Part shown: positions 22,501-37,500 of the stretch, piece after piece
Layout: every line of letters starts with the position of its first letter
Numbering within the stretch: the stretch's first letter is position 1
Source: Cyanoderma ruficeps
Lineage: Eukaryota; Chordata; Aves; Passeriformes; Timaliidae
Direction of reading: 5' to 3'
DNA: 64,000 nt
Assembly (NCBI GenBank): GCA_008694505.1
Contig: VZDJ01000116.1
Coordinates: 23,803,501 to 23,867,500, forward strand
Made by a program: the position numbers and the translations under genes
Notes under the pieces: model-generated
Told to the model about the DNA's origin: nothing
Database searches by the model: none
The model's input: only the letters and a program-made list of their open reading frames with translations

Positions 22501-25500
22501 TGACATCTTTTGTTAATAAGCGCATAACTTTTCAGCAGAAATAGCCAAGGACAAAAGGAAATAGCAAGTTGCAAGAGCTGTGCTATTTTCAGGAGCCCTG
22601 CAAAGAAGCTCAATTCTTCACTCCTGCCTAGAAGTTAAAAAATTTTCTTTCAAAACTATTTGAAATTTAACTGAGCGGGTTATTCATTAGTAGTACGCTC
22701 CAGATCTGTACAAATGTACGTGTACAAAAGCAACTTAAAAAAGGGAGTCACTCAAAGTCTGGAATTTGCACAACATAAATGTGTTTTGTTTGCAACAATT
22801 ATATGGAGGTCTACCCAAAATGCATAATTAGCGTAGTAGCAACAAATGTTTACTCCATCACATTCCACCCCCATGTTTGTTGTCTGACTGTGCATAATCA
22901 CTGCTCTCAAGAATAGACTGGAGCTGCATTTTATCCAGTTTGTCTTGCACTGCAAATACCCTGGGGAAGGCTGAAAAGCAAGGAGCCCAGCACAGGAGTG
23001 CAGTCAGGGCCGGCAGGTTCCCCTCTGCTCCCCCTGAAGGGCACAGTCCAGTCTCCCCTGATGTCAGTGACACGGTGCTGAAGGAATCAAACAGCCATCA
23101 GAGAATGAAGCGACCCTGGGCAGGAGAGCTCTGTGCAACCCTCACTGCTCCAAACAGCACCCCACATCCCACTGTTCCTGTAATTATGGAATTCTGCTTA
23201 AAGCACACTCTCAGCGTTGCATTTTATTCCTTTCCTATTTACCGCCGCGTTTAATTATGCATCCCTCTAATTAGGGCTCAGCATTAGGGTCTGGTGACTC
23301 TAGGCCATTTCTTCCCTTCTTCCCCTGCTTTCACATGACTGGAGAACAGCAACTTTAACACATCACTGGTGCCCCACTGGTGATTTTAAATCACAGCAGA
23401 GGCTGTGGCTACACTCTTGCATCCCTCAAACACCACTGAACTGTTTTGGTAAGGCCTGTTTAACCACAGAGGATGTTTCCACTCACCTTCTGCAGAGTGG
23501 AAGTGAAGCATTTTGCTTCAGTACTGGCAGAATTTCACCTGACGTGCCCAAGTGGCCCTTCAAAAGCTTCAGGGTTACAGAAGTCAGGGAGCAAGAACTA
23601 CAGCTCCTTCTGACTGATACAATTTTAGCTCTTGTGCAAAAGAAGCAACCAGTTAAAAAAAGCAAAGCAACACTTGAGTAAAGGACACAGAAGCAAACCT
23701 AGCAAACCTTGCTCTCAGCTGGACCAAACATGCCTAATGTTTTTATTTTGTGATAAGGGGTTATGTGCACAGCTATTCAGAATCCATTTTTTTCTATGTA
23801 TAAATACAGACCAGAGCTATTGCTTTATTTAAACTTCACCTATGCTAACAGGAGATCTGGTGCCACAGGAAAGGCACCAGTTGATGAGGACAACTCTACA
23901 TCCACCATATTTGCAACCCAGAGACTTTACTTTGGACTAGATACAGACACTCAGCTGCCTCTCCATCCCCAAGCATCCCCAGTGTGAGTATTTGGAAAGT
24001 TTCCAAAGAATCTATGGCAGAAACAAACCACAAAATCCCCTCTAGTGGCAGGAGCACACAAACCCAGAGCAGAGTGTAAAAGCAAATTCTCCTAGCAAGA
24101 CCAAAACCAATCCTTAAGTCAAACCAAAGTCAAAGGTGGAACTGGGGGATTTGCTCCCAAACTGCTCTATGGCTTCAAACTAAAATGTAGAAGTTTTACA
24201 GTTTGCACAGAAGGCCCTGTCAGCTCAGTGAGAAGAAAATGAAATATAATATGAAAGTTCCCTTACCAGGATCCCTTTTAGTTCTTTCATTGCACTTTCA
24301 GAGGGCTTTGGTGTTTCTGGCTGTAAACAAACACAACACAGAAATGTTAAAAGCCACATGAAATGGCCCAGGACAGAGTCTGTACCTGCAGACAGACCTC
24401 CCCCAGGGGCTGCTGCCCAGGCCTGTGGGTGTGTGACACTCCTGTGTCCCCTCTCCCCTGGGCACAGGGCTAACATTCCATCTATTCCCTTACTCAGATG
24501 GAGGGCAGAGCCTCAGCTCTCAGCACTGTGACTCACAGACTATACAGGAAGATTTTGTGAAGGAGGTAAGCAACGTTCTACAGTGGCCACATTCAGGTAC
24601 AGGTGTAAGTGTTGCATAAAAGAAAAAAAAAAGTGATAATGCAGTCTACTTGTTGATCATCCTCTTTAACCACTTCAGGTATTCTCTCTGTGCTTTTTGT
24701 TTCTTAGCAGCTGTTTGTTTACAAGCTTCTTTTCTGTGTCAAAGAAACTGGCCTTTATTTATTCACTGCTGCTTTCATTTTCTTTGTTCTTCAGGTATAT
24801 GCTGCTCTAATTAATTTTACCCAAAATCAAGCTAAGTAAATGAGGGGAGGAAAATTTATGCTTCTGAATATTTAACAAAAATGTTTATTTTCCATGTCAA
24901 TTACTGTACTTAGCTAAAATTATTAGTTTGCTGCTTATTCCAAACCTTTGTTTTAGGCCTGCTTGACTGGTTGACTGGTCTCAGGTGAACTCCCTTTTTA
25001 ATCCTGTCCATCATTTCTTCCACAGCTTGCCTCTTCAGATCTGTGACTTCTTCACCTGCTAAAAAAGTCAAAGAGCAGATCACACTTCAGACAGGAACTG
25101 CAGAGGAATGGTACCAAATAAAAGCCATGTTCTCATTCTGGATACAGGGATCTTTGCTTTCAGCTCAGCTGCCCCAAGCTCCTCAAGGACAAAACGCCAA
25201 CCTGCCCTGGGGATTACCCTGGGGATCCTGACTTTGCAAATGCCCAACTGCACAAGTTTGGACAGAAGCAGGGCCCACATCCTGAAAAACGCAAAGCTTC
25301 TGGAACAGTTTGGGAATTGAGAAAGCTCAGTGCTCTAAGCTGAAGCACCAGGGACTGAAAGAACACAGTTCTGCTGTGGCTCAGCAGCAATTCCCACAGC
25401 TCCACTGGCACGGGAGAAGCTGATAATGCCCCTGACAGTAACTCCCAACCACATCTCCCATTCCACACGGCTTCAAGGACCTGCCTGGAACAACCCACCA

Positions 25501-28500
25501 ACAGCTCAGCCTGAACTAAACCAAGATAAAGGGAAAAACTGAAATGCCACGAAAGGAAATGGCTGCTTTTTCAAGAGATTTGGTGTCAGGACTGCAAAAT
25601 ATTCAGATGACATGGGAAGCTCAGTGACGAACCTAAATAATACCTGTTAACTTATCAGCATCATGGATAACAAAAGAAAACACCCTTAACATACCAGAAA
25701 GGGGAGGGGGGGGAAGAGTATTTAAAGCAAATACTTGGAGAAATAGGGTTGATCCTATTCAAAGCTGCAACCTTGTACCTTATGTAACAGGAATTTTAAA
25801 AAGACTTCTGCTCTCTCACTTGTCAGGGTACTATTGATGATTCATAGAAATGTGGTTTCTGTATTCTAAGCCGATTTAATGTCAGGCTTTAATTTCCCAA
25901 ACAGGCTGTTTCAAATATAAAAGCTTAATTGGTGGTATGGGACAGAAACCACTCATTCTAAGTCCTTAAAAGGGGTCAAAACAGGCCTCAAGTTTGATAT
26001 AATAACTAGAGCAAGAAAGAACTTTTTCCCTTTTTTTTTATTTCTTATTTTAAGAACAGCTCAACTATTAAGAGGAAAAGCAGATTATATGTGATTGAAG
26101 AAAGGTCAGAACTGTTAGTTTACTAATAAATAATGAAAGAATGAGGAGTAGAGAACTGAGAGTGAATTTCACAGTATTTCCTGCAATCACTGTTTGTGAC
26201 AGTCTCAACAAAAAGGTGCAATCAAAACATCTAGGATGCGTCAAGGTAAGGAACCCGGACAAATCAAGGCACCATAACTGGACTTGCACTGAAAGATGAG
26301 ACTGACTCTTCTGAAAGATGAGACTGACTCTTCATCAGAGATCTTGGTACAAGGTCATCTCTCTAACTATTTCTCCAGACCAACAACCTTGTTTCTCTCA
26401 GACTGGTGACCAGTTCCCTGAAATTCCCCCAGGGACCTGCCCAAGCCACTCCATTCCTCAGTTCCTCACCTGAAAATGGGAGGAGTAACACTTTCTTTCC
26501 CCCACTTCCTGCCCCTTGGTTCCATGCAACAATCCAGCCTGACTTACATACCATTAGTCTGCTGGCAGCAGGGGGTTTTTTAACAGTTATATCCTATAAT
26601 TTCAGCCAGGTTCCCTTCTTTGTTTAAGTGGCAGCAAATGAATTAAGCAATTTACTACAAACAAACTCCTGCTGTTTCAGAAGGAAGAGAGAAACAGCAA
26701 GAAAACCCTTGGTTATTTAACTGGCAATGCCTGTCTAACTAGCTCTGACTCTTCAGGCACTCACAGTCATTTGTAAATCTGTACTTAACTCCTGTTCTCA
26801 ACCTACTAAGTTTCCAGCTTCCATTAACAACAATAAAATGCAATTTCAGCTGTTACTTTGCATGCAGAGCCACCTTAGTGCAAGACTGTTTTGTTTTAGG
26901 TTTTCGGTGTTATTAAAGGATTAGAATTACAGTCAACTCTGAGTGGTAATTTCACAAGCTATGAATTGAGGGATGAAAACTGAACTATTTAACAAACAAG
27001 CTCCGTGGAGAGGCTCTGGACAGAAGAAATTGCTGTGTGGAAGTTCAGAAATTTCCCTGTATCATGCTGAATATAACCTGCTCTCTGTTTAATGCTCGTA
27101 GGTTTGTTCTTCTGCCTCTTCCAGGCAACCTGTGGAAGCACAAAGCCCTGCACATGCTGCAGCTCAAGCAGGAAGATCAGAACTTTTCTGCAGTCACAGC
27201 AAGTGCTAGGTCTTCCCCCTTGAGGTTTTTGACCTGCAGCTTCAAAGACTGCTCATACTCAAATCCTTTTGGAAAAAGTAAATTGGATGCTGACGATCAG
27301 TTCAGTTGTGGAGGCAGGGATGGCTATGAGTGCCGCACAAATTTACTTGGGATCTCGAGGAAGTCTGCAGGAGAACACAACAGGATGTTTCTGTTGGAAG
27401 GGCCCTGCAGTGACCATCTGGTCTGAGAGCCTGACCACTTCAGGGCTGACCAAAAGTTAGAGCATGTTCTTAAGGGCCTCAAAAACCTACAAGCTTGGGG
27501 CATCAACCACCTCTCTGGGAAGCCTGTTCTAGTGTCAGACCATTCTCACCATAAATAAATTCTTCCTTATGTCCAGTCTAAGCATTCCTTGGCACAGTTT
27601 TAAACACTCCCATGTGTTCTGTCACTGGATCCCAGAGCTCAGTACCTCCCTGTCCCTTCCTCAGGAGCTGTAGAGAGCAATAAAGTCACTCCTTAGCCTC
27701 CTTTTCTGTGAACCAGACAAGCCCAGAGTCCTCAGATACCCCTCACAGGAATTCCAAAGCTACAGTACCAAAGACACCACTTCCCATCTTGGTGCACACA
27801 TTCCTGGGCTGCAATCCCATTCCTGGACTGCAAGGCAGAGCAGTGTGCTGGCACATGGACAGCTGTAGTTAACACTGACAGTCAAAAGCATCTGAACCAT
27901 CTTTATCCCCAGAACCTTTCCAGCAGCAGCTTTTCCTGCAGCACCAGTGGATGACCCACAGACCGTGAGAAGGGATGAGCCATACCTGACTCCGGCTGAG
28001 GAGGTTTCTCCTTCTTGCTCACGTTGGTGTTGGAGTGAGATCTCTTGCGAATCATCGACATGAGAGACCTTGGGGGAAAATGAAATATTGTCACTCTGTC
28101 CTGGGTCACCCACTGCCAGAATGAGCCTGAACACGGCACATCACCAGCTTGCTTACACCTGATTATACAGCCACTTACAAAAGACTCATTTAATGGTTCT
28201 TGAATGCAGATGCACTGAATTACCCCCCACAATGCCTCCCATCAAAATGCACCAGAGAAATTTATTTCTTTTTAACAGACATTAGGCACAAATCAAAACA
28301 CTCCAGATTTGAATATTAAAAGCCAGTGTCTCGTTGTGACACATGACAAACAGAAGCTGCTCCGGCATAATAAACAGAAAGAAGAGCTGTAGATGTTGAA
28401 GGATTGTTCTCCAGAGGACACTTAAATATGGTGATCAGTATCTCCTCACCATTTCCAAGTTTGCAATCTCCTTACAGTGTCAAATAATTATCCTCTCACT

Positions 28501-31500
28501 ATATTCACAATGTACAAGTCCAAACCAGCAAATGATTCATCTTCAAGAACAAGTACAAGCTCCTGTGCACATCTGATCTGTCAATAAGGCCAGTCACTTC
28601 CTACTGAACATCATTCCTTACACAGCACAGTGACATCCCTGCCTTAAAGGTCAAAACTGCCCCAGAAAAATGCAGCATCCAGTGCCTATGTCCTAAAACA
28701 ACTGCTATCCACATACATGTCACAGTGCACAAGGAAACAGTCTGACTTTGCTACTACAGGGCTTAAAATTAATAGTTCCACCTATTCCAAACAGTAAAGG
28801 GCACAAATTTAAATTAAAAAAATCCCACAACACCCCTACATTGGTAATTCATGCTAACCATCAGTGAGAAAGGAGCAAGCAGGCCAAATGAGTTAATGGA
28901 CATAAAACAAGCAAAAGGCCAAACACAATCTCTCTGAGCATGTTTTAGTCTCTAAAAACAATGCAAGATGCACAAAGGGATGAATTCTCCCCAATAATCA
29001 TATCTATTCATATGTTCAACACAGTAGCTAAAAGGACTCCTGGGTGTATTTCTATTACAGAAGGTTGCAAATTGTCATCAAAGTCCATTTATTTTTAAAA
29101 TCAAGCAGACAACAAGAAGATTAGCCGAGTTTTTAATATTAACTAAGCACCCTTTAGTGTTTAGTTAATTCATTTGGGTCTAATGCCTGATACATCAGCA
29201 TAGACTGGTCATCTTCTTTTATAGTCCTTTGCAGAAATCAAGCCAAATTTTGGTAATTTTTCCCAAAACTGCTTGATGACTGGGTGGCTGGGTAGTGATT
29301 TTCTTTTCTTTTCTTTTTTTTTTCTCCTTTTTAAATTATTAAAGTGATTGTGGGAACTCAATGGAGTCTGCATTTTCATCATCAGTATCTGACATGAAGG
29401 GACACACGATAATCTAACATATCCTTTGGTTCAAAGGAGTTTTCTTGGCAATAGAAAGCATTTCACAAGTCTGTAATTACAGCTATCAGGTGAATAGAAA
29501 AAAAAATAATCTCCTAAATTTAGAGGAGACAGGTATCCCTCCTCCTCCAAAGTCACAGTCTAGACGATTTGTTAGGCTTGGCGAGGCAGAACTGGCAGCT
29601 CAGAATGGGACAGGGTGTTAGGTCTGGGGGCACCGAGTGTGTCCTGCTGCTCAGGAGCCCCAGACAGGTGCAGAAAGCCTTTTTTCCCTTTAAAGACACT
29701 CTTCCTGCTCGGACGGCAGCTGCTGTAAGGAACCGTGCTCCGGCCCGGGGTGTGAGCACTCACCGGATGGGGTTGGGAGGAGGAGGAGGAGGCAGAGGCG
29801 GCGGCGGAGGCGGCGGCGGNTTCTGGAGTTCATCCACTGCAACGAAACAAACCACAGCGTGCTCTCTCATCTCCTCTGAAAATCAACTTCGATGGTTTAA
29901 GGGAAAAATTCTACAGACTAAACCACACCACTGCCAGAAGTCTGTTCTGTCTTTTGACATTTTCTACCAAGAACAACGCGCAGGATTTCCCTTAAAACGG
30001 CTCCAGCCTGAGTTACTACTGAAACTGAAACTGTCCCTCACACAGGATTCCTCACATGAAATGACAGAGCAAGGAAAACTTGATCCCATTGCTGCAATGG
30101 TCTATATGAGGTTGTGTTTGAGAATGAACTAACGAGAGATGAAAAAAATTGACAATTTCAACCTCCAGAATTCTCTCTGTCTTGCTGATGGTGTGGGTTT
30201 TCCACATAAAAATGGTCGAAATTGGGTTGTGGCAGAATGGATTATTTTCCTCTCCTGTTTTCATGTCAGACCTAAAATGTGGAAACTACTTTTCTGCACC
30301 TGAAATGCTGTCAAATATAATTAACTGGGGAAGGGCAGAAATAGAGGGGGAAAAAAAAAAGTTTTGAATTTCTTTTAGTTACAAAAATCCTTAGCAATTG
30401 TTCTGTGTACAGTAGGTTACAGCAGAAGTAAGAATATGGTTTCCAAAGTGGATATGGGTCTTTGTTCTTGCAATGATGGATTCAAATTAAAATTACAGCA
30501 TTTTAAACTCACTTTTACATTTTAAAAGGTGAAAAAAATTAAAAATCAACTGAGTGACTTTCAAGTCCAGGTATCATCTTTTGTGTATTTCACACAGACA
30601 CCCGCTCCCGTATATTTATCCATCTGTAAGACTCAGAGCAACCTAACAATGGGATTTTTGTTCCTTACAGAAGTTTTGCAAGGTTATTCCTTCACACACA
30701 TTTAGGACACAGTTGTTCTGCAGCTGAAGGCACTTGCTGTACTTTATCTAGTGAAGCCAAGGTCTGGATCACAGCGACACAAAAGCTTCTGGGGTCTCAA
30801 ATGTGGATGTGCACCAACCACCCTACACATACACTTTACCCCTAAAATGAAAGTTATTACAAAATTTTACCTGAATGCTTTAGGTCTCTGGCTTTTTCTT
30901 CTGCGTGCTGACACTTCAGCTCCAGTTCTTTTTTATCTTCTTCCAAAAGTTCTAGTTGCTGTTTAAGGCGACTAATCTCCTTATGCAGTGACTGATTCTC
31001 TAGTTGCTCTTCTAATTCTTTAATCTGCAGTTGGCAAACAAGAGCATTTATCACAATAAAAGGCATTTTCTGTCCCTCCCATTGGCAAATAACCCACTAG
31101 GCACAGTTATGCCTGAAAATATCATGTTAGAGTATAGGAATGAAGCACAAGTCCCAGAAAAAGGAAAATTTTTGAATGAGAGCTGGAAAGATTATTCTGA
31201 GAGATGTCATAATTTTCTGTTATGACCCCAACTTGCTTCATCTCTTCTTTAAAATATGTCTTTAGCTCCAAAGTACTTAAGCTTTACGTTGCTCCCTTTT
31301 CTTTTTATAGAGTTTTTATCACGCAATTAGAATTTCATTTCCAAACATTTCCTCATTTGAAGCACCAGAACGTTGACATTTTTGTTCTCTTACTGCTTCC
31401 ACTGACAGGCTCATTATTTAAACTCCCTTGTCTCAATTCATGCAGATGCCAGTGGGGGAATTATGGAATTATCTGATTCAGAGGCAGCATTCAGATGCAG

Positions 31501-34500
31501 AGTAGCAGTAACTTCACAGCTCCCTAAATACATACATTTTCCTCTAGACTTCAAAGTAGCCAAAGATGCAGAGGCTTTCTATGAACCAGCAATTATTCTT
31601 CCAAAATACTCATTCAGAGCATCTGAGATTGCATAGTCTGAGTATTGCTGCACTGATGAAAGGACAGGAATTGTTCACCTATCCCTAGTGTTACTCTCCT
31701 AACAGACTTTTAGGAACAGGCTTCAGGGCTAAGGCAAAGCTCATTTTCAGGCTTTCCTGGGAAGCAATGGTGATTTCTCCCAGTGAGGAGGTTGACCTCG
31801 TTCAGTTTCAGAGAATGTATTTGTTTATACCCTATCAGTTTAGATCCCCTCACACCCCTCTGCAGACTCACCTTACACTTCCCTGCTCCAGTATGTTTTT
31901 CCCCCATCCATTTGTTCAGCAAGACCCAGACCTGTGGGTGCACTGCCTACCTCTCACCTCTTGTCCTTTCCTTACACCTCCAAGACACCCTTTGTATTAC
32001 CCAACGTCCAAAATATTCTCTTGTCATCTCTTCACTTGATGGAACCTGACTCACTGCTTGTAGCTGCACTTTACTGGCACCCAGAATAAAACACTTGCCT
32101 AAAGCAGAGCCTTCAGGCTCAGGAGCCTTCCAGTTCTGGCCTCCTATCTGAACAGTGACTCAGAAGATGGGAATCACAACCTTCTCTGAAATTTAGTTCT
32201 TAAACTCCAAGCTCTTACCAGGGGATATGATCTCAAGCAATTCTGAATGTAATTAAGACACAGCACTCCTTAAATTCAGGACGTTTTCAAAGACTTCCGG
32301 ATGAGATGAAAAGAAATTCCATTTTACCTTTTGCTGGTGTTGAAGCCTCTCTTCTTCTAATGTGTGGGTTAGCTTAGCATTGTCATCCAAAGCCTTCAAA
32401 AGCTGCTGATCAGGAGCAGAATTTTGCAGAAGCAACTGGCTCTGCCTTTTCATCTTGTTTTGTTCAATAAACATCTGCCAAAACAAGCCCACCCCCGACA
32501 AAAACAACAGTCAGGCAGGCACAGTCTAATGCTAAAATGGCAATTGGAAAGAAAATGAGATATTAACATAGTGTTAATGTGGTAGGAATAACGAGGAAGA
32601 AGCTGAGAAGGAAGGGGAAAGGAAGGGGAAAGGAAGGGGAAAGGAAGGGGAAAGGAAGTTTGAAAGCAAAATTCACAAGAGCTGAGCTCACACCGAAAGG
32701 AACCAGGTGTTTGCTCAGAACCACCCACTGCTACACCTCAATTACTGACATGTTGGCAGCATTCAGAATGTACGCACATCTCGATTCTGTTTCCTACAAA
32801 TGGGAACAATCTGAGCCCCATTCTGGGAGCTCTGGAAACACTAAAAAGAACTCTAGGTGGAAGATAAAATATCTGTGAATTCACAGGCTATCTCCTCAAA
32901 CACAGAGGCAAGCCTTGGCATAAAGCCACTTACTTGAGGGTTAGCTGGGTATGTGAATGATGGAAATTCATTTCTTCAGGAAACACATTTCAATCTATGT
33001 CTGTGTAACCAGCGTAGGCACTTGCCCTGGGAAAACGTTTTTAGGACAATTTCAACCTTTAATTTCTGATCCTTGTGTTTTTTCCTCCTCCCAAGTTATA
33101 TTTTTGACATGGCAAATGAATGGATTGCGGGGGGTGGGCAAAAATCAAAAGGTCTAGAGACCTGACATTGATAAAAAAAATCACACACTCTTCACTTCAG
33201 AGGTGCAGAAGTTTTCAGCATATACAGCTTCCCTAAGAGATCTGTTCCTCTCAGACTGTTTAGGAAGTAGGAAAAAAAAAAAAAGATTCTGACAAAAAAA
33301 TTCCCAGTGAATTTATTCTGCACCTTGACATCTCTTTCAGGTAGAGGTTTTCCCCCAGGCAACACAGGCTTCCACTCGACAAACTCAGCTGTGCCTGTTC
33401 TTAGAGCAGAAACAGGGACTGGGTCATGCTGAGGTTTCACTGAGTGTGCACAGGTCAGCAGAGCCACTTCTAGCAGCAGAACAGAGAACAGCCTGAGAAT
33501 GCAGGTACTCCCTCAGACTGCAAAAACACTGTTGTAGAGCTCAGCAAAAGCAAGGAGATATTTTAAAAGTATTAGAAATACAAAAGTGCCATGACATCTT
33601 TTCAGATTCCCATCCTGTTTACTCACAAACCAGAACTACAGATAGGACACACAGTTTCTTCCCCTCTGGCGCTGCCACTGCAATGCTCTGTGATTTACTT
33701 CTTTTAATACCATTAGATATTAAGTAAGAGCTGATGTTTGTGGCAAGCATTCTCTGCGCAGACACTTCGGCTGAGCCTTCCCAGCAAGCAGCTCTGTGCA
33801 GCCAGACCCAGAAAGCCACTGACCGTGCTGAACTCTTCCCTGCCCTCGCAGCCTGCCTGACCCTGCATGCCAGGAGGAGTCAACTGATGCAAACCTGCAG
33901 TGAACACTCCACTGGGCAGAGCTGTGCCATGGGGGCACACAGCAAAGGACTGGGAGCATTTGATGGAGAGGAAATGATGAATGTAGGCGCTGCTGCTGCT
34001 GCACTTTGTTACAAAGCAAACAGGAACAAAGTGCTGACAGTGCAAAGTGAAATGTGCACTGGACATCAGCTCTCTGGCCACAAATCCTGCCACTCAAACC
34101 AGTCTATGCTTATGTTACCTTATACTGGTAGGGCTGTGGCAAAACCAATTCATGGGCAAGAGAATTTCAGAATCAAAGCTACCTGCAAGAATCCATAAAG
34201 GTTTGCCCTCTGTACTGCAACTCCTTCATTTAACACTTTATATTCTTAAAAGAAACAGCATCTTTGAACATTATACTTGAGAAAGGCTTCTAAATCACTG
34301 TAAAACAACTCAACACTGGCTCAAAGTTTTCTGTGTTCCTGTTAAGTCACCCACAGAAGTTATTTAACCCTGACAGAAAACAACCTCTCTCCAGAAGCCA
34401 GCTTCAGCAAACATCACAGTTTACCCACTGTGAACTTTCAAAGCAAAGTGAAAACCTGGATTTTTTTTTTTTTGAATCTAAAAAATAGTTTAAGGCGATC

Positions 34501-37500
34501 AATTCCAGATTTTTATTCACCAAGTTTCTGTCACAAAATCCAACCAGAGTTGTTCCAGCCTGAGGGAGCAGAAAGCTGCCAAAACAAGAAGAAATCAAGT
34601 AGAGCAACTTGATTTCTTCAACTTGAGCAGATACTTCACCAAGTGTAGAAAATTCATATTCACTTTGTTTCATGATCTTCTGCAACAAAATGATAAAAAT
34701 TCTTTTCAAGACCTGGATGAAAACCTTTTCATTCAGAAGCTTTCACATCAAGTCCTGCATTTTCAATTAGCCTTATAAATTGCTTTCGTGATATTGCAAA
34801 TATGTTCCTGCTCACAAACATGAAAGTGTCTTCAACATCACAGAAAAAAAATTTGGATTATAAGGTAATGCTGCAGTCAGACACATGGGAACCAAATTCT
34901 CATGGGGAGTCCCATCCATATCAGAAGTTATTTACACAATTTTTCTAAGTGCCAACATATTCTAAGTGGAAGGGACAAAACCAGACAGGACAGTTGTGTC
35001 AAGCAAGCTGGTGGCCCTGACTCCAAGTTTTTGAGAGGCTGCACTGTTTGACACGGGACAAAAAAGACTCTTGCAAATTATTTCTAACTTAAAATTTTAA
35101 AAATCAATTCCTGCTTCAGCGGGGCGGAAACCTGACCGTCTGCACGACCCTGAATATTAATTAAAGTGACTGCTGAAAGGGCAAAACAGCTACTAACAAG
35201 ATTATCTGGACTAGGTGGAATTTAACCAATTGATGGATTAGTTCCGACTTTGCCACCTGCTAGACAATTACCTGCGGAGCATCCCAATCAACGCTGGAAA
35301 CACAGGTCGATAGCGCAGGAATCTCCTGAAAACCACGCCTGCAGCTGAAGGCGGATCACAACGGAAAACAGTTTGCTTACACCTCTAACTTTTAAAACCA
35401 CTCCTTGTTGTGCAAACCAGTTACAGATCGTCCTCTCCCTGAGTTTACAAGGAGAAGCTCCAAGTACAGGAAATTTGGGAGCTGGCCACTTTCCATCAGC
35501 AGAGTTGTCACAAGAACTGGGGAGGTGGAAAGAAGGGGGTGAAAATAATAGAAGTTTTTCCCTTGACCTCAGTGAGGCCATACCTCATTCTCAGCCCCTT
35601 ACCCGACAGAGCGTTCACTGCAGCTGTTTTTTGTTTACAGCAGGGCTGGAAAAGGAATTCTTCCTCATTAAAAAAGTTAGAAAGCAACTCCGTTAGTGTC
35701 AAATCCCTGGGAACACCAACCCTCCCTCATGTAAGCTTCAGGATAAAACTGGATGCTTTCCAACCAACTCTTCTCCCAGGAGCAAAACAATGACAAAGGA
35801 AATTCTTTAATATCCATGTGTGGCTACACTTCCATCTACCATACATCCTTTGGGTATCTGTTGTGAGCAATAACCTCTTTGTCTTAGTTATGATTTGAAG
35901 GGAGAAAAACGTCCCAATACAGCAGGTGTTGTTCTAATAAGGTAATCAATGGTTGCATGAAGTGAAATAAAAATCAGTGGCACGCTGTCCATTAGAAATA
36001 GATCAAAAAAAGGTAAGTAGCAAAGCAGAGTCAAACTTGGGAAGTGTCAAACAGAAGAGAAGATCACTCAGCTGAGCAGCTGGTCCTTTTCTCAATGCTC
36101 AGCCCCATCCCCTCCATAGCCTGGGGAGGAATCAGTGAGTCACAGAAAGGTAACCCATTCACATTTTGTCACAGTTTACAGGAGCTGATGCCTTTTGCAG
36201 TGTGTGCACCCCGAGGCCTTACAGCTTGTGTTCAGACCTCAAACATGTCCCAAGAGAGTTAGGATCAAAGCATTTGTATCTCCCCAAAAGAACAGCCTGT
36301 TGGAAGGATTTTACGTGATGGGGAGGACAGAGTGATCATGTCTAATTATGGCTTGACAGGGCACTAAGTGGCTGTAAAGTCAGGATTAAAATACAACTCC
36401 AGGTATGTTTTTAGTTCAATGGCTAATCAAGAAAAAAAAAGCCATATATATATATATATATATCCTTCCTTTTGGATTCACAACNTTATATATAAAATAT
36501 ATAAATTCCTTTAGTGGAGTCAAAGTCTAATCTAGTAGTATTAAGTGAGCAGTGTGACCATGAAAAAGGACATATGCATAATATGGACAGCCAGGAGTCA
36601 CTCATAGATGATTCATAATCCTTCTGACCAGTAAAGATACCATCCAGTTGATTTTAGTTACCTGGCTAATTGCCAGACAGCTTCTGAAGGGACTGTTTCT
36701 AAAGAGCTACAAGCTGCAGCATTAGGAAGTTCTGTGGCTCAAAAGAAGAGGCCTTATTCAGACAGAATGGGAGAACTGCAGTAGATGAGTTAAGCCTATT
36801 TTTTGCCCATCATTTGCTTCTCACCACAGAGGTACTTGGAGCATTTACTTTTGAGTGTGAGCAGACTGTACTCCCAACAACAACATGACTTCACTAAAAA
36901 CAGAGCATTATTTATTTTACCAGCCTGTTCTGTACGAAAGGGTTTCTCAAACTACAGCACTCAGCCTTCCCTTATGAGGCATAACTGCACAAAATACAGG
37001 GGAAAAAAATAATCTCTATTGTCATTTATTTCTTCTTTTCCTGCAATTTTCTTTCTGGCATGGCAGAAGCATAGTGATACATTCTATAATGCTCACAGCC
37101 TTACAGCATTTTGACACCATCTACAAGATTCAGAAGTAGATCATACACTACACAAAAAAGGAAGAAACATCTTCAGCTTTTTTCCCCCCATAGGCTAATT
37201 GCCTGAACAAAAAGAGAAGGGGGTGGAAAGAGAAAGAGACCAAAGAGTTTCCTAGAGCATACATCTGTTACCATTTCCCAAGCCTCTTCCTGGGAAAAAG
37301 CTTGATGAAACACATTAGCATGACATCATGCTCCAAAAGTGGTAACATCCAAGCTCAGGAGAATTCAAGTACTAACTACTTATGTCTCTTTAATTATTAA
37401 ATCCAGTTCAGTCAGCTGGACTGCGAATTAATTGTCTTCAGATACCAATTGCAGTTGAACTATCCTCAGTAAAGCACAGAGTGTGGCACTTGCAAGCATA

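Larger units (their letters stand above)
25056..27985 (-). other. SHTN1 intron
   Basis: 2.9 kb non-coding. It contains a 22-bp tandem duplication (26289-26332) and a CR1 fragment (27385-27758). Open frames in 25080-25500 and 27037-27500 have no family likeness. Confidence 0.7.

Noticed and set aside
29569..30132. 187-codon plus frame with a poly-Gly run
   Set aside because: It is the antisense of the SHTN1 poly-proline exon plus intron, and it crosses the N.
34595..34682. Minus-strand segment reading KIMKQSEYEFSTLGEVSAQV after a TTGTTGCAG acceptor-like site, as an extra SHTN1 exon
   Set aside because: The flanking SHTN1 exons (41469-41563 and 32328-32474) join directly in phase and in mammalian order (ESFAQE then MFIEQN). 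The segment has no good donor and no likeness to shootin-1.
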